From Aquila chrysaetos chrysaetos (taxonomy: Eukaryota; Chordata; Aves; Accipitriformes; Accipitridae): 64,000 nucleotides of DNA. The position numbers were made by a program, and so were the translations under genes. Under the pieces are notes generated by a model. That model saw nothing but the letters and a program-made list of their open reading frames with translations. It made no database searches and had not been told where the DNA came from. Positions 23,648 through 35,200 of this stretch are shown piece by piece. Each line of letters starts with the position of its first letter. The first letter of the stretch is position 1. The stretch covers positions 40,189,120 through 40,253,119 of the forward strand of contig NC_044006.1 in the NCBI RefSeq assembly GCF_900496995.4, read 5' to 3'.

Positions 23648-23894
23648 CCAATCGAAATGCGCCTTCCGTGAGAGCGCCGCCCAATCGGCGGCCGGCAGGA
23701 GCCGGCTCTATTGTGTGAGCGCTCCGCGGGGCTCCCCCTCTCGCTAACGTTCGCTTCCCGGAGCGCCGACGCCCGCCCATCACTCAGCGCCCCTCCCACG
23801 GAGCTCTGCTGCCGATTGGGCACGCTGAAGGACGGACATGGGCGTGTCCCAATGGGCGGCTGCTTCTTCTGGGCTCGCTCTGAGGCGAGCCAAT
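23648..23894. promoter_or_regulatory. Cluster of five CCAAT boxes (probable NF-Y sites)
   Basis: CCAAT occurs at 23648-23652, 23681-23685, 23849-23853 and 23890-23894 on the plus strand and at 23815-23819 on the minus strand (ATTGG). Several have good flanks (CCAATCGG, CCAATCAGAG). Multiple NF-Y sites on both strands are typical of bidirectional CpG promoters. Binding itself is inferred. Confidence 0.75.
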
Positions 23895-24086
23895 CAGAGG
23901 TCGCGCCCCCGGGCCTGGACCGTCGGAATTCGGGGTCTGCCAGCTGTGAGGGCCGTTGCCACGTCTGCTGGGCGGGTGAGGGGGGCCGCGCAGCGGGCTG
24001 TGCCCTGCCCTGCCCTGCTCTGCTCTGCCCTGGCCGCCGCCGCCGCGGGGAGCCGCGCCGCTAGGCTCGTAGGCGAGGGGTGCGGG

Positions 24087-24107
24087 ATGGTGGCCCGGCG
24101 GCGGTGA
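24087..24107 (+). other. Six-codon upstream ORF before FKBP14
   Basis: ATG GTG GCC CGG CGG CGG TGA ends 35 bases before the FKBP14 ATG and is out of frame with it. The ATG has G at -3 and G at +4, a good context. Whether it lies inside the transcript depends on the transcription start site, which is not known. Confidence 0.5.
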
Positions 24108-24142
24108 GGTGGGCGCCGCGGGGCCCTGGCTGTGGGGCGGTG

Positions 24143-24348
24143 ATGGCGGCGGCGGCGGCGCTGCTGCGGGCCGCCCTGCTGGGCGCGGCGCTGGGCTGCG
24201 CGGCCGCGGCGCTGATCCCCGCGGCTGACGTGAAGGTGGAGGTGCTGCAGAAGCCGTTCCTCTGTCACAGGAGAACTAAGTGGGGGGACATGATGCTGGT
24301 TCACTACGAGGGCTACTTGGAGAGGGACGGCTCCATGTTTCACTCCAC
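24143..24348 (+). CDS. FKBP14: FKBP14 exon 1 (coding part)
   Basis: The exon encodes residues 1-68: the signal peptide, then ALIPAADVKVEVLQKPFLC and HYEGYLERDGSMFHS. The donor GTAAGT begins at 24349. Trp47 stands where human FKBP14 has Gly, a position that varies among FKBPs. The signal-peptide region is GC-rich, with a GCG repeat coding for Ala2-Ala6. Confidence 0.97.
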
Positions 24349-27300
24349 GTAAGTAGCTCGCCCCGGGCGGCTCGCCTTCGAGGGGAAATCGATAATATCT
24401 CTCTCTATGTATCTTTTTATGTATTTCAGTGTAGGTGATCTCTTCTGGCTGTGCTTTCCTGAATCCGGACCCCTCACAGCGGCCCGTAATCCAGCTGCAA
24501 CATAGCTCTGTGAGGGGTGTTTTGTTGAGGACGGGCGGTTTTTTTAATTTATTTTTACAATTGCTCCTTCTTCCCAAAACGCCCAGAACTTGCGTTTACC
24601 TGTGTGCAAGGAAACAAAAGCAATGCATGCATGGTCATAGCATGCCCTAGATTTTATTTTTTATTGAATTAAAATAGCTTAAATAACGCTGCACAAATGT
24701 GTTAGTGGGACCCTTTCCGCCGCCACCTATTTTCAGGTAGTTTGCCTTTATACTTTGACAGTTTAGGGAGTACTGACTCGTAATGCTATTTAAGATGAAC
24801 GCCAACAGTAAAGCTCCTCTCTTTTCCCTTTGCCAGATCGAGGCTATAAAATAAACCTTATTTAGCTTTTGTTTTCTGGTTAGTCTGTAGAAAGTAGAGC
24901 CATGTGGCATTTGTTAAAAGATGGGGATGTTGCGCATCCTCTTCTCCGATTTAAACACGGGTGTGTGATCTCAGCGGTTTAACAAGTCTTCTGCTATGCA
25001 CGAATTTCTGTCTGGTTTCTAGGGGAGAAGCCTGCCTCTAATTTTTAAAAAAAAAAAAAAAGTTATATATATATCCTTCCACTACTAGCAGCACAATGAC
25101 ATCTTTTCATTACTGAAACGGCATATTCTTCACCTGCCCCCGACCAGACAAATCAACATACCAGAGCCACAGTAATGCAAGTAGGAGGAAGAGCCAGAAA
25201 TTCGAGGGAGTCCTGCTGAGAGCCTGCAACGACTTGCTAATGTTGTCTTTCCTGTAAAACATCAACGAGGTGTTAATAGTGGGAGACAGCAAAATGCTCA
25301 AGTATCTGTAGGCTATGTCTGAAGTCTACTTTTGTGGAACTTATTTTTTTTAAAAGACACTGTCTTGCATGTTTGTACTCTTGCAGATGACTTAAACTAA
25401 AATCTCGCTAATTTTCTCTTATAGTTAACCTGCCTCTCTAAAAGGAGCTCTAGTGACACTCTTGAGTTTTTGCTGCTGACTAACTTCTGTAAGTGCTCTG
25501 TTTTCTTGTTAAGCACCTTTCCTGCATGACTAGTACATCGAGCTTGTAAAATTCTGTGTCTGTCAGTAGAGTGAAGGTAGTCCTGGTATACCACCTGGTT
25601 AAATTGGAAAAGGGGCTTGTCTGCCTATTTTAAACTTGAATGTTTTGCATGCATTTGTTTCTGTTTTTCCAGACTATCTGTTGTGTAGTTGTTTGGGTTT
25701 TTTTCCCCAATGGCTTTTTTGGAAGAGACGTGGCTGATTCTTCTAAGCATGTTAAAAGGTATATTGTAATCATGACCAAGCTGGTTTTTGATTTGCAATT
25801 TACCAAAAAATATGCATGGCCTTGATCGTAGATTTTTAAGTAGAAATGCCTTTCTAGTCTGTTCAGTTTCAAAGTGGAAATAGATGATCAGGGAAGTGAA
25901 GGTGGAGATACAGGTTGCTCAGTGTTGTCATAAACACACCATGTAGCTGTTCTATTTCTTTCTGCTTCTTAAGGAACCTTGTCATGCAAGACATAAGTTT
26001 TAAAGATTTCCGAAGTCTAGGCCTTGCATTTAAGAAATGCCAAGGTGCCAAATAGTGGTGTGTTTTTAATTATGTATCTATGCTGTGAGCATATTCCATC
26101 TGTTCCATGTGCCTCTTAGGAACTTGCTGTCTAAAGACTAAGTGTTTTATTCCGTTCTTTTCCAGTCACAAGCATAACAATGGTCAACCTATGTGGTTTA
26201 CACTTGGCATAAGGGAAGCTATCAAAGGCTGGGACAAAGGTTTGAAGGACATGTGTGTGGGAGAGAAGCGGAAGCTAACTATTCCACCAGCCCTTGCTTA
26301 TGGAAAAGAAGGGAAAGGTAAAACACCTGAAGTCCTTCCCTTACTTTAATTGTTTTTAATCGCTGTATTTTACTGTTATTCTTGGCCTAAGAGGTTAGCA
26401 AGCTTTCCAGGCTGATTCCATTAAATAAGAAAAATTTATGGAGGCAGGTGCTCTTTTCTCACAAATTTGTTTTCTGCAGAAATAACCATTAAATGGTTAT
26501 GTGGTGAATGTAGGAAAAAAACAGGAATTGATGGTAGCTTCTGTACTGTATGTTCTGAGTGTCTTGTCTTTTCTGTTAGTGCTGTGCTCAACAGTGCCCT
26601 GCCTTTTTTTTTTTTTTTTTTTCTTCCCCCTCCCTTCTTTTTACAGTCAAGCTGGAAGTGGTTGCTTAGGTAACAGTTGGCTTTTTGGCTGTTGCATCTG
26701 TGTTTGTGGCAATACTTCATGAATGTGCATGTGCAAGCCTCATTCTTGCTTGCAGGTTTCTTTTAGAACCTTAAGAAACTCCCTGTACTGCTACCCAACC
26801 AGTTTGAAGCTGATAGAGTGAAAAGTCACTGTTTATTTCTTCATGCAGGGACACTTAATTGTTTCCCTCTTTTGGTTATTTTTGATTTGGGAAGTGGTCC
26901 CTGTTATCCACAGTAAGATATGCAGGTACATGGGCAGTCATGTTTACACCTACTGCAAATGTGTTGAATGGTGTACAGACAGATGAAAGCATTTTTTGTA
27001 GTGTTTTCTCAACCTGTCTACTACTGATGGTGTTTTGGGGGTTTTCCTTTCAAATGTTCCAGATTTCTATTTTAATGGGAGGGCCAGATCTGGAATTTGA
27101 AGTTAACTGAGTGACAGCTTGAATGATGCAGGAAGGTTACTTTTCTGCTTTATGGGGTTTGTTTTAGTTAACTTTTTTTGAGCCATTATTACGAATATTT
27201 TTGTCATGACAACAGTTATCACAAATGACCTAAAGTAATGCAGGGTTTCAAAGCAGAAAGGATAAATGTCTTGGAACATATAGTCCTTCCTGCTACTGTC

Positions 27301-30300
27301 CTCTCCCATTAATCAGAGACTGTTCTAGGAGTGATGAGTGTTTGCATGTCTGTATCTTCTGGCAAGTAGGGCTGAACGTAGGCTAAGTAGTACTCTATAC
27401 ATACAGCATACTCCATACCCTCCTTTCTTGAAAGTATCCTTTTAAAGTGTATTTTTCTAGAAGCCTTAGTTTGGGGTTCAAGAGATAGTATTAGAAGAAA
27501 TCACATTTCTAGTAGAGAACAGGAAACTTGTGGTGGTCAGTTAATTGACTGTATGCAGGGCACAACTGTAAATTTTTCCACAAAAAGATAATTAAATGCT
27601 GCAGTGCTCACATAGTCGTCACAGGCCTAATTGCCTTGATTAATATGTGAAGCACTACAGTTGTTCTTCAAAGATTTGCAAGCCTCACCTCTGTGTTTAG
27701 TGCAAGAAGGTTGAACAAGTAAACACTAACTGCTGTAAGAAATGACTTGCTTTAGGGAAACTTTGAAGTGTTTGAACATAATGATTTTGCTATTTTCAAA
27801 TTATGCCCTTGAAGACAGAATTATTCAATTTTCTTCATGCTTTCCTCTGAATGCACGTAATTTCACTAGCCTCCCACCTTGCTTGCTGTCTGACTTGAAT
27901 GATGAGTCAGAAGCCTTTTTCTGTAACACTCAGAAAAATTACCTGTGTTCCAAACTCTAAGCAGGCCACCGTGCCCTGTATTTCTAGAAGTTTCTGCACA
28001 TTTATTTATCCCAGAAATCTACAAGCCTGTTTGTTGCTGCAGCTCAGGGTGTATTTAACACCATAGCTCCAAAATAGTAGATGTGGATTAGTTTTTTCCC
28101 CCCTATCTTCCCAAGGCACAGGAGTATTTTTCTGGGGTGCTGCCATCCAATATAGAAATATATTTGGTCCTGTTCAGCCTCTCTCTATATAAAGGACCAA
28201 AGTGATGTGCTAAAATGTCTTTGACAGTAGCTTCAGCCATCAGCATGAAGGCATATCACATCACTGTAAAAGCCAATGCCTGATAAACTGAAATCCTTGA
28301 AGCATGGTGGCATGGGGGTGGTGGTCTCTGGCACTATTAGGAAATTATCAGTCTGTTCACCTGCATCAAAAATAGCATGATGCCAACATGTGTCTTTTGA
28401 GCAGGTTTATATAGTTTCTACTGTGTTTTTGGAAATAGCTCAGTGCTTTGTGCAGCAGTCCAGAGGCAGCTATGGGATACTGACAGCATTGCTTCACTTC
28501 TGTCGTTCTCTGCAAGAAGAGTTTTTCCAGTGGCAGAATAGCAGGTACAAGGTGTCAGTTGGCAGCGGAGAGGAGTCTGGAGACTGGTGGGGTTATGGTG
28601 TATCAGAAGGACTGAACTCTCCCTTCTTGCTACCCTGTCCATCAGTCTTGGCTGTATGTTGCGGTAGCTGCAACCTGGCTGGCTGTACAGTCTCCTTCAC
28701 CGTTTTCCACTTTTATCTGGCTCTGGCCATGAAAAAAAGATTAAAGAATGTTGTCTGGTAAACCTTTGATGAGGATGGCTGAATGTGAGCTCATACCAAC
28801 ATGTACTAGCCTCCAACAAAACTAGTTGCATCTAAAATTGCATATGTGCTGTAAGGGGTGCTCAGGGTCCAGGCTACAGTCTGAAATAGTTGGTTATCAC
28901 TGTTACAGATACTTATCCTTGTTAGTTCAAATTGCAGGATGCTTTGAAAGTAGTAGGATTACTGGAACATTGCTCTGATGCATACAGCTTTTGTATGGCA
29001 CGAAATATGTAGTTTTTAACTTTTCTCCATGTTTACTGTTTTGGGCAGGAAAAATTCCACCTGAGAGCACACTGATTTTCAACATTGACCTTCTAGAAAT
29101 TAGGAATGGACCAAGGTCTCATGAGTCATTCCAAGAGATGGATCTTAATGATGACTGGAAACTGTCCAAGCAAGAGGTGAGTGAGTTACCCTTCCTGTGA
29201 ACAAACCTAACGAGGTGGGATAGTGGAAAGGGAAAGATAAGCTTAACTTGATCCTGTTAGGGAAGTATCTAAACACAAGTTACATTTTAGCTACTACTGT
29301 GCACAAAGCAACTCTGCAAGCAGAATACACACTATTTAAGAGTGCTTAAGGCAGTTATTTATTGGGCAATGTACAGTATGGGTAACTACGTCTAATGAGT
29401 TGTTAGCACAACTACTGAACTAATATGCTCATCACTCATGGTAAGACACCCAAGAAGCCATTGCTGGCCAGGTGGCCGTTAGTCATGTGGGGAAGGGTGA
29501 GTCTCTGTTCTTCCCTGGAGATGACTTTCAATGTTGCTGCCTTCAGTTCTCTGCTTTTTTTGCCTGTGGTGTTTTATGCCTTTTTGTGTTGGTATCTTTC
29601 CTGCTGAATGCTCTTGAACTACTACTATTCCTGGCTCAACAATTAAGCTCCTGTCTGTGCTTTGCCTTTCTTGTGTGGCTTCAGCTGTCATACTTTCTTA
29701 CACCTTAACAATAGATTTTTTTTTTTCTTGGTAAAACTAAGCCAAGGATGCACATCTATGTTGCACCACGCTGAGCCTTGGATCCCAGTGGAATTGCTGG
29801 ACTGGGGGTGCCAAAGCGGCCTCAGTAAGCTGAGGTGTAGGCATGAGACCCATTGTGCCCCATGCTTATGGGAGACTTGGATGAAGTAAAACATCTTAGA
29901 AGTAAAACCAGACTTCAGGGCTTTTTGGAGTCAGTTACGGTTTTACTAATAAAATGGTATTAGAAATTATTCTGCTGTAGGGCAGTCCTGTTTCATAGCA
30001 TTCACTGTCTGAAGGACATGTATTCAGCATTATTCACCTTCTGTTTGTCTCTTATTTTCAGTATTTTGCTTTTCCAATGTGCAAAAGTTATCCATGAGAA
30101 GTTAGGATAAACCACTGAGTTCTTTTTGATTTGGGGCTGGTACAGTTTGCTAGACCAAAAAGACTAATCTTTTGTACTGTGCATCAAGCAGACTGTCAGT
30201 GTGTCCAATGTCTGTGTATTAGAAATGTAAGCAATCACCCTAACAAATACCACAATGTGGAATGAATAAACCAGACCTGAAACATGGCCCATTTATCTTG

Positions 30301-31198
30301 CTGTTAACAGTCTGCTGTTACAGTTCTTGTTATACAAGTGGTATCTGTTCACCAGGCGGGTATGTTGGTATTGATATTCTTGTAGAAGGCTCTGCAGTTT
30401 AGAACACTTGGGATCTCAATAGTTAAACCTTAAACTCAATAAAAATAATCTGATGTTCAAACCACTGCTCACCATTAGTAACTAGCTTAGTGTAAATAAC
30501 TGTTCCAGTAGTCTGTTTAAAAGCCACCTTGAGTCTTTGTCCCTCAAAATTTTGAGATGTCTAGAAATAAATCTTTATTAATGTAGTTCCCATTAGAGCA
30601 GCAAACTCTGAGATTGTGGACAGATTTCTGTATATATCTGGGGTGGCTGGTTACATCTACTGGTTTGTCAAAGTGCTAGGATGTGAAAAAGCTGTTTGGG
30701 TCTCTGACCAGTTGGTAGCTAATAACTTCTGCCTGGCTATTTATACTTTACTGTATAGACATCAGATGACAGGTTTTCCTGGCTCATTTTTCAGTCAGAT
30801 ACCATAAAGGTATGGCAACTGATTTGCTAGTTTTACTGTCGCTTATATGACTAAAGAGTCTTTCATCACTGAACGGGGCTACAGAATCAGTCAGACAAGT
30901 ATTATTCTGGCAGTAGCATAGGGAGGAAGGTATCTATTGTCTAATACTACCATCCTGGACAGAGTGGCCCTCTCTTAGGCTACAGTAATCAATTCTTTCA
31001 TAAACCTAAAAACATTAACTCTCACCTTTTGTCTAACAGGTGAAAATTTACTTGAAGAAGGAATTTGAAAAGCATGGAGCAGTGGTAAATGACACCCAGC
31101 ATGATGCTTTGGTTGAAGATATATTTGATAAAGAGGATGAAGACAGTGATGGGTTTATATCTGCAAGAGAATTTACATACAAGCATGATGAGCTGTAG
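24143..31198 (+). CDS. FKBP14: FKBP14 (FKBP22), ER peptidyl-prolyl isomerase, complete CDS in 4 exons
   Basis: This ER-lumen peptidyl-prolyl cis-trans isomerase assists collagen folding; human loss causes a kyphoscoliotic Ehlers-Danlos type (established knowledge). The exons 24143-24348, 26166-26317, 29049-29176 and 31040-31198 join in phase to 214 residues (human 211). Residues 1-22 are an Ala/Leu-rich signal peptide. The FKBP domain covers about 30-138, with Cys41 and Cys99 at the disulfide positions, VHYEGYL, and a typical PPALAYG loop. Two EF-hands follow: loop D151-E162 (D, N, D, K, S, E) and loop D195-E206 (D, D, D, F, S, E). N179-D-T is a glycosylation sequon at the human site. The protein ends in KHDEL, so HDEL-type ER retrieval is expected. 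The ESTLIFNIDLLEIRNGPRS segment separates it from FKBP7. The ATG at 24143 has G at -3 and +4. Confidence 0.98.
26166..26317 (+). CDS. FKBP14: FKBP14 exon 2
   Basis: The exon encodes residues 69-119, from HKHNNGQPMWFTLG through GWDKGLKDMCVGEKR to PPALAYGKEGK, the central FKBP fold with the active-site strand and Cys99. The acceptor is TTTTCCAG and the donor GTAAAA begins at 26318. Confidence 0.97.
26604..26622 (+). repeat. T19 tract in FKBP14 intron 2
   Basis: Nineteen T followed by a C/T-rich stretch ending TTTTTACAG (AG at 26645-26646). The whole looks like a strong but apparently unused 3' splice site. Confidence 0.85.
29049..29176 (+). CDS. FKBP14: FKBP14 exon 3
   Basis: The exon encodes residues 120-162: the last FKBP strand (KIPPESTLIFNIDLLEI) and the whole first EF-hand loop, ending KLSKQE. 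The acceptor is GGGCAG and the donor GTGAGT begins at 29177. Confidence 0.97.
31040..31198 (+). CDS. FKBP14: FKBP14 exon 4, with stop codon
   Basis: The exon encodes residues 163-214: VKIYLKKEFEKHGAVVNDT with its glycosylation sequon, the second EF-hand (DEDSDGFISARE) and the C-terminal HDEL, then TAG at 31196-31198. The acceptor is CTAACAG. Confidence 0.98.
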   Translation: MKIYLKKEFEKHGAVVNDTQHDALVEDIFDKEDEDSDGFISAREFTYKHDEL

Positions 31199-32250
31199 AA
31201 AAGGGTGGCGTAATTTTTTTTGACACAAACGGCAGTGAGTTAGACTGTCTGGTTCTCTTGTTCTCTTAATTCTGTGTTTTGGAGTTGGCACCTGGTGTTG
31301 GCAATGAAATGCTCTTTGTTTATATAAAAGAAAATTTCTGTTCATTATGTAAAAATGTTTTAAACAATTATGAAGTATGAAAATGTACCTCCTTTTATGC
31401 AGCGAAGACTTGCACATGAGTGTTTTTTAAATTCTATATTAACTTATTTTTCCAGAAGTGAAACAAACTTTCCAGTTATCAAACATTGTGAAAATCATAA
31501 TCCAGTTCAGTGCCATTCTGTGATTTGTTTGTGTTAAGATCCCTTTCAGTGACTCCTTTGTGTATAACTTCTAGTCTGTGTTTTAATTACTTGACCTTCC
31601 TTCTTGTGTGTCACTGCGTAAAAAGCAGTGTGCTGACCTTGCTTTTTTTCCCGCAGATTTTTAAAAGATGTACTAGAAGGCATCAGCATCTCTTTATACA
31701 GCTGGGAAACTGATACAAAGCTGAATGAGAATAATGACTATCCTGTGCTGATTTTGCTCTTCTAAAGGGAAGGTATTACCAACCATGCCAATAACTGTCT
31801 GCATTTTTCTTTAAATTATGTCAACAAAGTAGGAGTTAAATGTCAGACTTTCACTTTTAATGTCAGCAGCATTCTAGGCAATGCCTGTAATGTGGAAAAT
31901 AGCAAGTTATGCTGCAGTGCAGAGGTGGTGTCCTTTACGTATACATAATTTGTTTTGAAACTTGGAGTTTGCATTTATGAAGAAAAATCATACCTTTCTC
32001 CTCTCAAGTTTTGAGGGACATCTTGAGCAAAATGTTACAAGTCTGAAGTTTTTCCCATTTGCAGAAGGGGAAGAGCATTCTGACAGGAGGATCAGTATGG
32101 CCTGAACAACAATATGCATTGGCTTGCCTGCTTTGCAACTGCCTGAGTTGCAGAACTTGTTTTGTCATTGCCCCTTTAGAGTATTTTCACAAGTAGCACA
32201 CAAGTGATGTAAATTTTAAATAATAAAGTGACTTTTTAGAAAAATAGAGG
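31199..32250 (+). other. FKBP14: FKBP14 3' UTR (inferred)
   Basis: The sequence after the stop is AT-rich and has no recognisable gene. It ends at a canonical AATAAA followed about 30-50 bases later by a GT-rich stretch (near 32258-32280), the usual layout of a cleavage and polyadenylation site. The exact cleavage point is inferred. Confidence 0.65.
32222..32227 (+). terminator. FKBP14: FKBP14 poly(A) signal AATAAA
   Basis: This is a canonical AATAAA about 1.0 kb after the stop codon, with a downstream GT-rich element. It is the first clear hexamer after the stop on the plus strand. Confidence 0.7.
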
Positions 32251-35200
32251 CATGAGGTAAGTGTTATGGTGCTGTGTCTTTACAGAGGTGGAGACCATGA
32301 GGATTTTGACTCCTTTTTGTGTTTGTTTGAACTGTTTCTGGAGCGGAAGAAACATTTTGCAGTTGTCCATGGTTTCTTAAATGAGAGGGCAAGGTATCTC
32401 AGGGAAGGAATTAGCCTGTGTTCTGGCACCACTAGCATATGGGTCTCTGAACACAGTATTTTACTTGAAAAATGTTGCTCAAGGCTACGTAGGGACACAA
32501 AGGAAATCCAGTTGTACGAAATCAAAATTGCTGCATCGCATGAATCTTAACTATTGCCAAGTGAGACTACATTCAAGGTTGTCGATGCCGTAGATGAGCT
32601 AGCTGTTTTCCCTGCCACCTAGTGTTGCGAGTAAGTATTAGAAGACTACTTTATTAAACAGAGTTCAGCTGCATATGGACATTACAGATTGCTGTCAATA
32701 GTGACTGTTTTGGGGAAAAAAAGTATGAGTGAAGGTATGCAGTGGTGGGGTTTTTGTTTTGTTTTTTTTCTTCCAGCATCTGGCATTTTGTGGGTGATGG
32801 CCTACGTGATACAGAATTGTGGCCACATATTTTGTTTTCAGTAACTTTTAGGTCATTTTCCTCAACGACGCCATCTAGTTCTCTTGAACCCATTTATACT
32901 TTTGCTTCCATAATGTTCTATAGCAGTGAGTTTCACAGTAGAACAGTGTAGGAAAATATTTCCCTTTTTGTTTTTAGGTTTCTTGCCTGTCCCAGTTCTT
33001 GTATTGTGAGGAAATAATGAATAATCATTACCTATTTAGCTCCTCTTACCAGTCATGATTTTGCATATTGGCATTTTTTTCTCATCGCTTATGAAAATTA
33101 AGCTTGCCCAACTTCAGCTCTCCCAAGTTTGCTTGCATGTTCTGTGCTGGGTGTCTTGATTTCCCCTGCAGTCACCAGAGCACTAGGCATCTGGGGGCAA
33201 CTCATCACATGTATATTGTTCATGTTGTATTGGGATAGATGCCTTATCGAATAGTTTCCTGTCTTTCTCCACTGACTACATGGGGAGCCTAGGCAGTTAG
33301 CATAGCTGAGGACGGCTAATGGGATATGAAGTTGACCCTTAAGGCAGTCTTGCCTAGGATGTGGAAACTGGCAGGTACCCAACCAACCAAAGGGAAAATA
33401 CTGCATGTGCACTGCTGGTAAGAGCAGAACTGAGACTTGCATTGGGGTCTGTCAGGGTTTTAGATGATTGTTTGCAGTGTTTAACATGTTCTCTCCGAAC
33501 ATCTGGCTGGGGAATGAAAGCATGAAATAAAACTTTGCCCAGATTACTGACCAAATATATAAAAAGTTAAGCTTAAATAATGGGGTGCCAATATGTGCCT
33601 TCAGTAATGGCCAAATGTTGTTTCCTTTGTATTAAAGAGGAGTTTGGAGTCAGTGAATGCTGTGAAATATACATACGTGTTATCTTCTGCTTGGATTTTT
33701 AAAGCATTTCATAAAAATAACTTCCAGTGAACATGTAGTTAATTTGTTAATGCCAGCAGAGTATTAAAGCTGCAGGACCAAGATGCTTTATTTGGTGCTG
33801 TGTGTAGGTTTATGCCAGATGAGTGGATGGTTTTTGTTCTTAGTGCTTTTCTTGGTAGCTCTGTTAAATTTCTAAAATTGAACTGAAAAAAAATTTTCAA
33901 AAGTGCAGAATCAGCAGCAGATTTGAGAAGCCATTTCAACCTTATTACCGTTTGCTATCGTTAAAGTCCTTCTGTGAAGATGAAGGGATTTCTTAGGTAG
34001 AAATAGCACTGCCTGTCTTAACCTCAGTTGCATCTGCTTGTTAATCCACAGGGCATACTGCTGCAGTGCCAGCAGGAGCCAGCTAGCTACCTGCAGGAGA
34101 GCAGAGGCAGGCAGCTGCCTGTTCCCCGAGGGGAGAAGGAATATTGGAACTTCAGTGGCACTCGGCAACGTTTTGGCGGGCTTGCATGTGAAGTGCAAGG
34201 TGTATTTCCCCTGAAGAAACAAACCCTCGCTGCGTGTCTGTAGAACGCAGGACTTCTTCAAGTGGAGAGGGCTCAAAACAGACCACTTTCCTCCTGCAGG
34301 TTATAGCCTTCTTCACACGTTTCTTGTTGTTTTGTGGTTACATAGGAAAATATGTACTGATGGTTTTTAGAACTGCAGCCTGTCATTCACAGCCACTACC
34401 TAGCAATTACAGTGGGGGTTGCTGCCTTCTGAAGGTACAGAAGCAGCCTTCAGAGCTCATTTTATTTGAAAATTCTCAATATGCAATGCAATGACACAAG
34501 AAGGCTTCTGGCAAAGCTTTAGGAATGGTGCTTATAGTCTGAAATGGTTTTTAAAGGTTTCTTCTTTGAGATCAACTGACAAGGCAAACAGTGTTGAAAA
34601 TGAAGGAATCACTTTATCAGGTCTTAAGTCTTTGCTTTTCAGTACCGTATGTCTCTGCTGCCAGCAACATCCCCAGTATAGAGGTGTTTTGTGAGTGCTA
34701 TATGTGACAGTCATAAAATTGCAGTGTTAAGTACATATTGAAGAAACTGCTACCATAGTTTCTTCTTCATGACATTTAGAATTAAAATGATCCATAGCAT
34801 GTTTCCCAAGTACTTCAGTGTAATAATAGGTGGTAGAGGTCAGCCTTTAAATTACAATTGTCTTTGTCGTATGTGCTCCCCACACCCCATCACTTCTGCT
34901 GTTAGATACGAGGTGGTCTATCCCTTGATCCAGAAATCCCAGATTCAGATGGCAGGATGGGGAGAGCTCATTGCTTTGGGACATTACGGGAAAAGGAGCA
35001 AAGTGAGGGGAAATGTGGTAAGAGGGAGTGGAAGTACGCAGGGTGATGCAAGAAATGCAAAAAATTGTGTTTCCTAGATCCTTTGGCATCTGCTAACTTG
35101 GAAGAAAGAACACTGGCAGCCACTGATGTAGGTACTGCAAATAATAAGGCTGGCTCCTGAGCTGACTTTCATTAGGAATCACTGCTTCGTCCAGTTTCTA

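Larger units (their letters stand above)
23290..24360. promoter_or_regulatory. CpG island and bidirectional PLEKHA8/FKBP14 promoter
   Basis: The stretch is very GC- and CpG-rich and lies between two head-to-head start codons only 836 bases apart (PLEKHA8 ATG at 23306 minus, FKBP14 ATG at 24143 plus). It contains first exons of both genes. No TATA box is evident near either start, as expected for CpG-island promoters of widely expressed genes. The exact transcription start sites cannot be read from sequence. Confidence 0.9.

Noticed and set aside
23354-24577. Open frames of up to 227 codons around the PLEKHA8/FKBP14 promoter
   Set aside because: They are antisense or out-of-frame readings of the CpG island and first exons, with low-complexity Arg/Pro/Ala translations and no recognisable domain.
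28390-28761. 123-codon open frame in FKBP14 intron 2
   Set aside because: The translation has no family resemblance. FKBP14 exons 2 and 3 already join in phase and leave no room for an extra coding exon.
31022-31417. 131-codon open frame on the minus strand over FKBP14 exon 4
   Set aside because: It is the antisense shadow of the last FKBP14 exon and 3' UTR. No splice or promoter signal supports an antisense gene.
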